Virus record (IMG/VR): IMGVR_UViG_3300036791_001396
Location: 1 to 35,755 of that record
Source: a virus
Length of the DNA: 35,755 nt
Reading direction: 5' to 3' (one strand)
Shown here: one piece after another, positions 7,277-12,825 of the stretch
Numbering within the stretch: the first letter of the stretch is position 1
Layout of the letters: each line of letters starts with the position of its first letter
Made by a program: the position numbers and the translations under genes
The notes under the pieces: generated by a model
What the model was told of the DNA's origin: nothing
The model's input: only the letters and a program-made list of their open reading frames with translations
Database searches by the model: none

Positions 7277-7659
7277 CCACCATTGAAACCGATACCTGGT
7301 ATCGGATCGAACGGACGCGTACCAGTGAAGACTCATGGGACGCCTATTGCGATCCTCTGTTTAACAGCGCGGCATCAGCGTTCGATCACATAAGAAAGAT
7401 CAGGATCAAGGAAAACGACTACCAGTATCGCGTCGTCGAGGTAATCCATACCAGGACCACCACCCCGATCAAGGAAGAAAAGCCTTGTGGCTATCCAGGA
7501 TGCCTGGAACCGGAAACGACCGAGTGTGAAAACTGTGACACACGTTTCTGCAGCGACCACGGCACCAAGGGAGGCGACAGGGAAGGAGATGGATATCGGC
7601 TTACCGAAGCCGTACCATCCTGCTGCTGGAAGTGTGGCGGGTATAACGCAGATGAATAG
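7273..7659 (+). CDS. Protein with WYRIE domain and C-terminal zinc fingers
   Basis: A 128-residue protein starting MTTIETDTWYRIERTRTS. Residues 1-60 form a compact alpha/beta unit (TWYRIE, a helix around FDHIRKIRI, and YQYRVVEV). The same unit makes up nearly the whole of the next gene (7677-7862), so the two are probably diverged paralogues. Residues 70-128 carry metal-binding-like pairs: CGYPGC, CENC, CSDH and CCWKC, enough for one or two treble-clef or B-box-like zinc sites. Function unknown; zinc sites of this sort bind nucleic acid or protein. Translationally coupled to the gene upstream. Confidence 0.75.
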   Translation: MTTIETDTWYRIERTRTSEDSWDAYCDPLFNSAASAFDHIRKIRIKENDYQYRVVEVIHTRTTTPIKEEKPCGYPGCLEPETTECENCDTRFCSDHGTKGGDREGDGYRLTEAVPSCCWKCGGYNADE

Positions 7660-7676
7660 AAAGGATAAAAAAATCA

Positions 7677-7862
7677 ATGGTGGAGGACATAACTTGGTAC
7701 CGGATCGAATGTTGGTGTGATGAAGAAAAATCATATAAACCCTATGATGTTGAGTACCCTAATTTTAAAACCGCCAAGCAAGCTATGAACTACGTTAAAA
7801 ATCTTGAAGATGGTCCAGACAATTATCGGATCATAATAATGACTCAGACCTGCTGCTCATGA
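7677..7862 (+). CDS. Stand-alone WYRIE-domain protein
   Basis: A 61-residue protein starting MVEDITWYRIECWCDEEKSY. It aligns by eye with the N-terminal unit of the preceding gene: WYRIE, then a helix (FKTAKQAMNYVKNL), then a final strand with NYRIIIMT. It lacks the long zinc-finger tail, though it ends in TCCS. The ATG has AAAGGA about 11 nt upstream; GTG at 7680 is an alternative start. Probably arose by duplication of the neighbouring domain. Confidence 0.65.
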   Translation: MVEDITWYRIECWCDEEKSYKPYDVEYPNFKTAKQAMNYVKNLEDGPDNYRIIIMTQTCCS

Positions 7863-7871
7863 ATAAATTAC

Positions 7872-7900
7872 TTTACTTTTTCTTTACGGTTTGGTATAAT
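7872..7900 (+). promoter_or_regulatory. Promoter of the 7921 operon
   Basis: TTTACT (7872-7877), 17 bp, TATAAT (7895-7900), the closest match to the sigma-70 -10 consensus in the series. It is followed by TTTCAGGAGATAG, placing the Shine-Dalgarno at the transcript start. Confidence 0.75.
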
Positions 7901-7920
7901 GGTTTTCAGGAGATAGAAAA

Positions 7921-8181
7921 ATGATAGACATCAGCCGCAGCAAAGCGGATATAACTAAAAAGCTAGAGGAGTTCTTATGCGCCTATGATAAGGCCCGTAA
8001 GGCAGAGGGATACACCGTAGCGTATCGCCGTTGGGCATTGTATGTAGACGTTGCAAATGGTCGCCACATCGAGACGATGTATTTACATCCACTCGGCAAG
8101 AGCCTACTAGTTAAGACTATGCCTGATGGCGGCACTGCAGCATGGGAACCATCCGTGGAAGGAGTAAAAAATGATCACTAA
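7921..8181 (+). CDS. Hypothetical early protein
   Basis: An 86-residue protein starting MIDISRSKADITKKLEEF. The start is set by AGGAGATAG 7-8 nt upstream and by the promoter at 7872. A charged N-terminal helix is followed by a beta-rich half (YRRWALYVDVANGRHIETMY). No domain is recognised. Its last 11 bases overlap the start of the ribbon-helix-helix gene at 8171. Confidence 0.7.
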   Translation: MIDISRSKADITKKLEEFLCAYDKARKAEGYTVAYRRWALYVDVANGRHIETMYLHPLGKSLLVKTMPDGGTAAWEPSVEGVKNDH

Positions 8182-8320
8182 AGCAATTAACGCTCGCGTG
8201 TCAGTCACCTTGTGGAAAGCACTCAAGGCGCTGGCCAGGGCGAACGGCAGGACGGTAACGGGCGAGCTCGAAAAGGCGCTCAGAAATCACGTGGCATCAG
8301 AAGAATCGAAAGAGAAATGA
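8171..8320 (+). CDS. Arc/CopG-like ribbon-helix-helix DNA-binding protein
   Basis: A 49-residue protein. It opens with a short strand (KAINARVSV), then helix one (LWKALKALARANG), a turn, and helix two (TVTGELEKALRNHVASEE), the layout of Arc/MetJ/CopG ribbon-helix-helix repressors. Such proteins dimerise and bind short repeated operators, often cooperatively along direct repeats. It is the only clear small DNA-binding regulator in the window. That makes it a candidate ligand for the 10-bp core array at 10462-11298 or for the CTACNGTAG element; neither link is shown by the sequence. Coupled to the next gene by ATGA. Confidence 0.75.
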   Translation: MITKAINARVSVTLWKALKALARANGRTVTGELEKALRNHVASEESKEK

Positions 8321-8565
8321 CATTAGACATTGAACGCGACATGCTGATCTCACTCTGGCGTCAGCTTGAAAAGCAACCTATGACGCTAGATGACCAGCAG
8401 AGGGTCGAAGAGCTTTCAGGCGTGCTGTTTGACGCCCTCTCATCAGACAAACCGAAACGCAAATACACGGCGTATCGAAACCCCAAACCTAAAACCGCTC
8501 AGACAACGGAGCAGAACGAGGAACCCACAGATGTCGACATCAGTAATGCACCATCCGGAGCCTAA
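8317..8565 (+). CDS. Hypothetical helical protein with disordered tail
   Basis: An 82-residue protein starting MTLDIERDMLISLWRQL. The ATG at 8317 overlaps the stop of the ribbon-helix-helix gene (ATGA), so I prefer it to the longer open frame. The first 45 residues form helices; the rest is polar and proline/threonine-rich (RNPKPKTAQTTEQNEEP) and probably disordered. No domain is recognised. Confidence 0.65.
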   Translation: MTLDIERDMLISLWRQLEKQPMTLDDQQRVEELSGVLFDALSSDKPKRKYTAYRNPKPKTAQTTEQNEEPTDVDISNAPSGA

Positions 8566-8749
8566 ACATCGATTCGAGATCGAAACAGCAACGGAGGAGG
8601 GTACGGATATTAAATATCCTGTCGTTCGCCTTACTAATAATTTCATCATTTTTCCAACCTTTGACCAGCTTTATGCGCTACGGGCAACGCTCGATCAGTA
8701 CCTAAACGAACTGGCCGTCAACCAGGGGGTAGCCGATGCCATTCGCTAA
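8531..8749 (+). CDS. Small alpha/beta protein preceding Sak4
   Basis: A 72-residue protein starting MSTSVMHHPEPKHRFEIETA, read in a different frame across the end of the previous gene (35-bp overlap). An alternative ATG at 8546 would shorten it by five residues. A strand-rich start (HRFEIETA, then KYPVVRLTNNFIIF) is followed by a helix (FDQLYALRATLDQYLNELA). It overlaps the start of the Sak4-like gene by 14 bp, so it belongs to the same translation chain. Confidence 0.6.
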   Translation: MSTSVMHHPEPKHRFEIETATEEGTDIKYPVVRLTNNFIIFPTFDQLYALRATLDQYLNELAVNQGVADAIR

Positions 8750-9707
8750 AGCCGCCCCTCAACAGGCTTTTTTCAAGGCGGGATTCTACGGAATCACCGC
8801 CTCTGGAAAGACGCTCACCGCACTGCTGTTCGCCGAGCTGCTGGCCAGCTACTCGAAGAAGCGTATTGCGTTCATTGACACCGAACGCGGTACCGATTTC
8901 TACGCTACGGCTATTCCTGATCGCAAAATTCACCCTGAGGCGTTCGATTTCGACGCCATCTATACCAGATCGTTAATGGAGAGCGTAGACGCCCTGGCCA
9001 CGCTGGATACCAATAAGTATGGCGTAGTAGTCATCGATTCGATTACGCATCTCTGGGAAGCAGCTAAGGCTGCTTATACCGGGAAAATGAACTCCAATGG
9101 AGCGTTTCCTATTCAAGCCTGGGGGCCAATCAAGAGACCGTATAAAAAGCTGATGTCGCTATTCATGGATGGCCAGTTCCACGCCATCATTTGTGGCCGT
9201 CAGGGCGTGGTAATGGAGAAGGACGAAGACGGCGACATGGAAATTGTCGGCACGAAAATGAAAGCGGAGGGCGAGACGCCCTACGAACCGAATCTACTAT
9301 TCAAGTTCATTCCTGAGTGGGAGGCGAACGTTCAAAAGATCACCGCTTTCGTTGAAAAGGATCGATCCGGCATACTTCAAGGACGAACGTTTATCATGCC
9401 TAAGCCATCCGACGTCGAACCCATGATTCGATATCTGAGTGGAGGGATGCAGGGCCAGATCGGCTCGCTGGAAGATGCTGCGGAGAAAGACGCCGCGGCG
9501 TTGGAGCTCGAAGAGCAGCAAAAGCAGGAGGGCGTCCGGGTGCTGTTCGAGCAGATCCGTTCCGCGCTGATCAACTCTCAGAACCTGACGCAGCTAAAAT
9601 CCGCCTGGGATCTGACCAAGGGAAAGAAAACCAAATTGGGTGAATCCTATGACGCGCTCGAATCGATTAAGGACGGGCGAAAGGTAGAGTTGACTCATGC
9701 AGCCTAA
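8736..9707 (+). CDS. Sak4-like RecA-fold recombination ATPase
   Basis: A 323-residue P-loop ATPase. Walker A GITASGKT is at 19-26, FIDTERG at about 46-52, and a Walker B-like strand VVVIDSITHLWEA follows near 100. This RecA-core layout, N-terminal in a 300-residue protein with a charged helical C-terminus, is typical of phage Sak4 / AAA_24 recombinases. Those proteins promote single-strand annealing or strand exchange together with a phage SSB. The next gene is exactly such an SSB-like protein, overlapping by 11 bp. The residues from about 240 onward (EDAAEKDAAALELEEQQKQE) are probably a coiled coil. Confidence 0.87.
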   Translation: MPFAKAAPQQAFFKAGFYGITASGKTLTALLFAELLASYSKKRIAFIDTERGTDFYATAIPDRKIHPEAFDFDAIYTRSLMESVDALATLDTNKYGVVVIDSITHLWEAAKAAYTGKMNSNGAFPIQAWGPIKRPYKKLMSLFMDGQFHAIICGRQGVVMEKDEDGDMEIVGTKMKAEGETPYEPNLLFKFIPEWEANVQKITAFVEKDRSGILQGRTFIMPKPSDVEPMIRYLSGGMQGQIGSLEDAAEKDAAALELEEQQKQEGVRVLFEQIRSALINSQNLTQLKSAWDLTKGKKTKLGESYDALESIKDGRKVELTHAA

Positions 9708-10134
9708 TCAAACGTATGACGGAACGATCACAGGCGGAACCCTAATCATGTCGCGCAGCGGTACGCCCGGTTTGCAGCTTGCCATCTCGTATGAAGAGGA
9801 TGGATTTACCGCTAAAACATCGCGCGTTCTGTGGCTCACCAATAAGACCATCAAGCAGGTCAAGAATACTCTCGGCTCACTGGGTCTTAAAGTCGATAAT
9901 CTAGCCAGCGAGACGTATCTAGAGAACATTGGGCAGGCACTCGAAGGAACCGAGATCACGTTCACCACCGAAGAGACGGACTATAACGGCGTGTTTAAAA
10001 CACAGGTTCAGTGGATCAATCCACGGCGCGCACCTATCGGGTCTGAATCGCCTGCCAAGATCGCGGCTCGGCTATTTGGTGGAACCGTTCCACCACTGGA
10101 GCAGATTCCAGAAGCCGAGGACGTACCGTTTTAG
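9697..10134 (+). CDS. SSB-like single-stranded DNA-binding protein
   Basis: A 145-residue protein starting MQPNQTYDGTITGGTLIM. The strand-rich N-terminal 110 residues look like an OB fold, and the protein ends in EAEDVPF. That acidic, phenylalanine-terminated tip is the hallmark of bacterial and phage SSBs, which use it to dock partner proteins. Pairing with Sak4 directly upstream (11-bp overlap) is a common phage arrangement and supports a role in recombination-dependent replication. A terminator-like hairpin follows 28 bp downstream. Confidence 0.82.
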   Translation: MQPNQTYDGTITGGTLIMSRSGTPGLQLAISYEEDGFTAKTSRVLWLTNKTIKQVKNTLGSLGLKVDNLASETYLENIGQALEGTEITFTTEETDYNGVFKTQVQWINPRRAPIGSESPAKIAARLFGGTVPPLEQIPEAEDVPF

Positions 10135-10161
10135 CCCACTAAAGCCAAGCGGTGGGTGTCC

Positions 10162-10202
10162 CCCGTGGGCCGAAAACAAAGGAGCGGTCCACGGGTATTT
10201 TT
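10162..10202 (+). terminator. Intrinsic terminator after the SSB-like gene
   Basis: CCCGTGGGCCG (10162-10172) pairs with CGGTCCACGGG (10185-10195), giving an 11-bp stem with one G-U pair and a 12-nt loop, followed by TATTTTTA. It should end or attenuate the early operon, so the genes beyond it and the repeat array may be controlled separately. Confidence 0.75.
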
Positions 10203-10217
10203 ACAGCCTTAATCTGT

Positions 10218-10245
10218 GAGCAAGCCAAGTCATTCGAGTGCACCC
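10218..10245 (+). repeat. Orphan degenerate A-B repeat pair in the leader of the 10247 gene
   Basis: GAGCAAGCCA (10218-10227, one mismatch to core A), 8 nt, then GAGTGCACCC (10236-10245, two mismatches to core B). The spacing and order are the same as in the main array, which begins 217 bp downstream. The ATG of the next gene is one base further on, so this pair occupies its ribosome-binding region. Confidence 0.7.
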
Positions 10246-10246
10246 C

Positions 10247-10435
10247 ATGAAAACGGAACCATTGATAGATCTGATTCGGAAAGCCATCGGCGAGGCAGAG
10301 GCGGTGTTAACGAAGCCCGCAGCAGTTACGTTCCCGCTGCCCACACCTGCCGATAACGTTCGGCTCCTTCTAATTTTCGAATCGCTTGATGATCGAGAAA
10401 TCTATAGAATGCTGCGCGGGAAAGGAATTGGATGA
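10247..10435 (+). CDS. Small protein between two blocks of the repeat array
   Basis: A 62-residue protein starting MKTEPLIDLIRKAIGEAEAV. ATG at 10247 is preferred to the GTG three codons earlier. It is helical and charged at both ends, with a central PLPTPADNVRLLLIF segment; no domain is recognised. It is enclosed by repeat units: a degenerate A-B pair covers its ribosome-binding region, and the main array starts 27 bp after its stop. It may therefore belong to the same system as the array and the IS110-type gene at 11307. Confidence 0.6.
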   Translation: MKTEPLIDLIRKAIGEAEAVLTKPAAVTFPLPTPADNVRLLLIFESLDDREIYRMLRGKGIG

Positions 10436-10530
10436 CTTTTACAGATACTATGGCAACCGCTGAGCGAGCCATATCCAAGAGAGAACCAGGGAAGGAGAGC
10501 GAGCCATTCCATAAGAGAGCACCAAGATAG
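10432..10530 (+). CDS. Possible short leader peptide reading into the array
   Basis: An ATG overlapping the previous stop (ATGA) opens a 32-codon frame that reads through the first array cores as ERA and REP type tripeptides and stops at TAG 10528-10530. The coupling is the only evidence; the array itself accounts for the amino-acid pattern. It could be a leader peptide controlling ribosome entry to the array, or a chance frame. Confidence 0.25.
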   Translation: MTFTDTMATAERAISKREPGKESEPFHKRAPR

Positions 10531-11298
10531 GTGAGCGAGCCAAGTCGTCGGAGAGCACCAGAGTATTTGAGCGAGCCAAGTGACTTGAGAGCGCCAAAAT
10601 ATTTGAGCGAGCCAGTGATCGGGAGAGAACCACTGTAAGTGAGCGAGCCAATTGCGGGCGAGAGAACCATGCCAGGCGAGCGAGCCAAGTCGCAGGAGAG
10701 AACCATGAGCTGCGAGCGAGCCATACCCAGGAGAGCACCACCCGAAGTGAGCGAGCCAGAAATCGGGAGAGAACCAGCGGCTATGAGCGAGCCAATTGAA
10801 GGCGAGAGCACCAAAGATCGAGAGCGAGCCATTCCATAAGAGAGCACCATAAGTTACGAGCGAGCCATTCCCCTGGAGAGCACCAGACCAGTTGAGCGAG
10901 CCATGTGAGGTGAGAGCACCACTCGCCATGAGCGAGCCATCTATAGAGAGAGCACCACGACACGCGAGCGAGCCATAACCATTGAGGGCACCAGAGCCTG
11001 GAAGCGAGCCAAGCGCAAGAGAGCACCACGACCAGTGAGCGAGCCAAGTGATCGGAGAGCACCAAGATATTGGAGCGAGCCATTCGTGCCGAGAGAACCA
11101 CACAATGGGAGCGAGCCAATATATGCGAGAGGACCAGAATAGGCGAGCGAGCCAAAAATCCAGAAAGAACCAGGGAAAGTGAGCGAGTCAAATCACAAGA
11201 GAGCACCACCACCGTTGAGCGAGCCATGTAGTACGAGAGCACCACGGTACAGGAGCGAGCCATGTCTGATGAGCGAGCCAAATAACGAGAGAGAGCAA
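10462..11298 (+). repeat. 46-unit alternating 10-bp core / 8-nt spacer array (18-bp pitch)
   Basis: Forty-six 10-bp cores run from 10462 to 11280, plus a degenerate last unit from 11289. Two types alternate strictly. Type A is GAGCGAGCCA (24 copies, 22 perfect). Type B is GAGAGCACCA (12 copies), GAGAGAACCA (6) and four single-base variants (22 in all). Only the last two cores break the rule (A then A). Spacers are 8 nt and nearly all different; only TTCCATAA occurs twice (10507 and 10832). B-to-A spacing is 18 bp in all 22 cases, but A-to-B is 17, 18 or 19. The base after core A is A or T in 22 of 24 cases. The cores are not palindromic and cannot pair with each other on one strand. Function unknown: candidates are protein-binding iterons, an RNA processed or bound by the adjacent IS110-type protein, or reiterated ribosome-binding-like leaders. 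Confidence 0.95.
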
Positions 11299-11306
11299 AC
11301 CAATCA

Positions 11307-12101
11307 ATGAATCTAGAATTAGAAGTTGTACAGAAACTGGGACGGGATCTCAGTAAAGCTGCTGTGACCCTGTCCCTCGACGAAGTACGGTTCCTGGTGG
11401 ACGCGTACTACATCATGCAAAAGGACCGCATCCGGTCTTCAAACCAGGTGCGGGCGCTCGGCGAGAACCAGGAGCCGCACGAAGTCTTGCGCTGGCTGGC
11501 CGAGCAAAGCACCACCCTCGAAAACCAGATCAAACGGGCACTTGATAAGTGGACCGATGGCCAGGAGATGGGAAAATGGTGTAAGGGCATCACCGGCCTC
11601 GGCCCCGTCATTACCGCCGGATTGCTGGCGCATATCGACATCACCAAGGCACCGACGGTGGGGCACATCTGGCGGTTCGGAGGACTGGACCCGACGTCGA
11701 AGTGGAAGAAGGGTGAGAAGCGCCCCTGGAACGCTTCCTTGAAGGTCATCCTATGGAAGCTCGGCCAGAGTTTCGTCAAGGTGTCGAACAACGAAAACGA
11801 CGTGTACGGCAAGGTGTACGCTGCGCGCAAAGCCTACGAAATCGAGAAGAATGCCCGGCTGGAGTACAAAGCGCAGGCCGAAGCCATTCTGGCATCGAAA
11901 AAGATCGGGAAGGAGACCACCGCTTACGAGCACTACAGTCTCGGTATGCTCCCGCCCGCACACATTCAACAGCGTGCCGAGCGCTATGCGGTTAAGCTGT
12001 TCTTGTCTCACTTCCACGAGAAGGCGTATTGGCTGGAGTACGGCATTGCACCGCCTCTGCCCTATCCCATCGCCATGCTAAGCCACGCCCATAAGAAATG
12101 A
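11307..12101 (+). CDS. Phage protein with IS110-type transposase C-terminal (Transposase_20-like) domain
   Basis: A 264-residue protein. Residues 90-155 match the C-terminal domain of IS110/IS116 transposases: a helix-hairpin-helix GITGLGPVITAGLLAHI (94-110), then FGGLDPTSKWKKG (124-136), then a helix around LKVILWKLGQSFVK. Full IS110 enzymes (roughly 300-450 residues) carry an N-terminal DEDD/RuvC-like domain; here the first 90 residues are helical and show no acidic catalytic motifs. In IS110 enzymes this domain holds the catalytic serine; S131 is a candidate, unproven. No inverted repeats or target duplication mark an insertion sequence, so it looks like a domesticated phage gene. Its Shine-Dalgarno lies in the last degenerate repeat unit, and the next gene is a VRR-NUC nuclease (ATGA overlap). 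Confidence 0.75.
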   Translation: MNLELEVVQKLGRDLSKAAVTLSLDEVRFLVDAYYIMQKDRIRSSNQVRALGENQEPHEVLRWLAEQSTTLENQIKRALDKWTDGQEMGKWCKGITGLGPVITAGLLAHIDITKAPTVGHIWRFGGLDPTSKWKKGEKRPWNASLKVILWKLGQSFVKVSNNENDVYGKVYAARKAYEIEKNARLEYKAQAEAILASKKIGKETTAYEHYSLGMLPPAHIQQRAERYAVKLFLSHFHEKAYWLEYGIAPPLPYPIAMLSHAHKK

Positions 12102-12430
12102 CCAGCGAAGACGAACTAGAAGTCGCCCTAGCGCGATTCATGAAAGCCAGAGGCTGGCGTAGATACCGGAACCAGATTGGTGTCTACCAGATCGAATGGA
12201 GAACGCAAAGGATCGGAACCCCAGGCTATCCTGATTGGACGTTTCGAAGGTCAACCTCGAAACATGGGACGATCGAAATCTGCCACGTCGAGACTAAGGC
12301 GTCAGGCAAGAAGCCATCATCGGTACAACTGGAGCAGATTGCGCTCTTAAACCACCTGGGCGAACCCGCGATCTGGATAGATAACATGGAGAAATTTGAA
12401 CTATGGTACTTGAACTTATTCTCGCGTTAG
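12098..12430 (+). CDS. VRR-NUC family nuclease
   Basis: A 110-residue protein starting MTSEDELEVALARFMKARGW. It carries the PD-(D/E)XK signature of VRR-NUC phage nucleases: a helix with a Glu at the start, GTPGYPDWTF, then HVETKASGKKPSSVQLEQI, giving PD, ExK and the downstream Gln. Family members cut branched or structured DNA and include Holliday-junction and flap nucleases. It is coupled by ATGA to the IS110-type gene, so the pair may act together on recombination intermediates. Confidence 0.85.
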   Translation: MTSEDELEVALARFMKARGWRRYRNQIGVYQIEWRTQRIGTPGYPDWTFRRSTSKHGTIEICHVETKASGKKPSSVQLEQIALLNHLGEPAIWIDNMEKFELWYLNLFSR

Positions 12431-12540
12431 CCGTTCTCGTGGGGCTCGTCTGGTGCTGGTCGCTGACATACGAACGCCGTGACCTGCTCCCTAAATCGAG
12501 GACGGAAGCGCTACGTAGGATTTTGAGTAAGAATAAATGA
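12403..12540 (+). CDS. Small single-pass membrane protein
   Basis: A 45-residue protein starting MVLELILALAVLVGLVWCWS, one clear transmembrane helix, followed by a basic tail (YERRDLLPKSRTEALRRI). It overlaps the nuclease gene by 28 bp in another frame. GGAGA lies about 12 nt upstream. The short N-terminus, single helix and basic tail resemble small lysis-associated proteins, but nothing proves that role. The holin-like gene follows with no gap. Confidence 0.55.
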   Translation: MVLELILALAVLVGLVWCWSLTYERRDLLPKSRTEALRRILSKNK

Positions 12541-12825
12541 ATGCTGGCCGTTCCCAAGGTCGAACCGGAACCCGAACCCAAACCTGAGCACGAGTTTCAT
12601 CCGCTCGAATCCTGGCGCTCTTTTGCTGCCGGGATCGTTGCTGTCGGGATCGGCTGCTATGACGTTTGGAAGCTGGGGCCAAATGAAGGTCTGACCGTTG
12701 AGATCGACGAAATTCTAATCCTGGTCGGTATTGGCTTGATAGCGGGCATGCCTAACGTCTTCCTGAAAAGCCTCATGGGCAAAAAAGACGTTAGCCAGGA
12801 TAGCGCTGAGCGTAAAACGTCGTGA
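12541..12825 (+). CDS. Holin-like two-helix membrane protein
   Basis: A 94-residue protein starting MLAVPKVEPEPEPKPEHEFH. After an acidic, proline-rich N-terminus it has two hydrophobic segments (about 28-46, SFAAGIVAVGIGCYDVW, and 58-80, ILILVGIGLIAGMPNVF) and a charged tail. Size and topology fit a class II holin or a phage-holin-like protein, but no endolysin is recognisable next to it. It starts immediately after the previous stop. Its last 35 bp overlap the 3' end of the convergent tail gene. Confidence 0.5.
   Translation: MLAVPKVEPEPEPKPEHEFHPLESWRSFAAGIVAVGIGCYDVWKLGPNEGLTVEIDEILILVGIGLIAGMPNVFLKSLMGKKDVSQDSAERKTS

Noticed and set aside
10326-11281. Several long minus-strand open frames over the repeat array (up to 233 residues, rich in WLAH, WCSP and GSL)
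   Set aside because: All three minus frames are open because the cores lack stops on that strand and the 18-bp pitch keeps the phase. No Shine-Dalgarno or start fits, the composition is pure repeat, frames shift at the 17- and 19-bp steps, and both neighbours are on the plus strand.
10462-11298. CRISPR array
   Set aside because: Repeats of 10 bp and spacers of 8 nt are far too short, two repeat types alternate, there is no dyad, and no Cas protein is present.
11307-12101. Complete IS110 insertion sequence
   Set aside because: Only the C-terminal transposase domain is visible, no DEDD motifs are seen, there are no recognisable element ends, and the gene is coupled to phage genes by ATGA overlap.
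12294-12682. Minus-strand open frames opposite the nuclease and holin-like genes
   Set aside because: Shadows of real plus-strand genes: no ribosome-binding sites, atypical composition, and the opposite-strand frames match known families.
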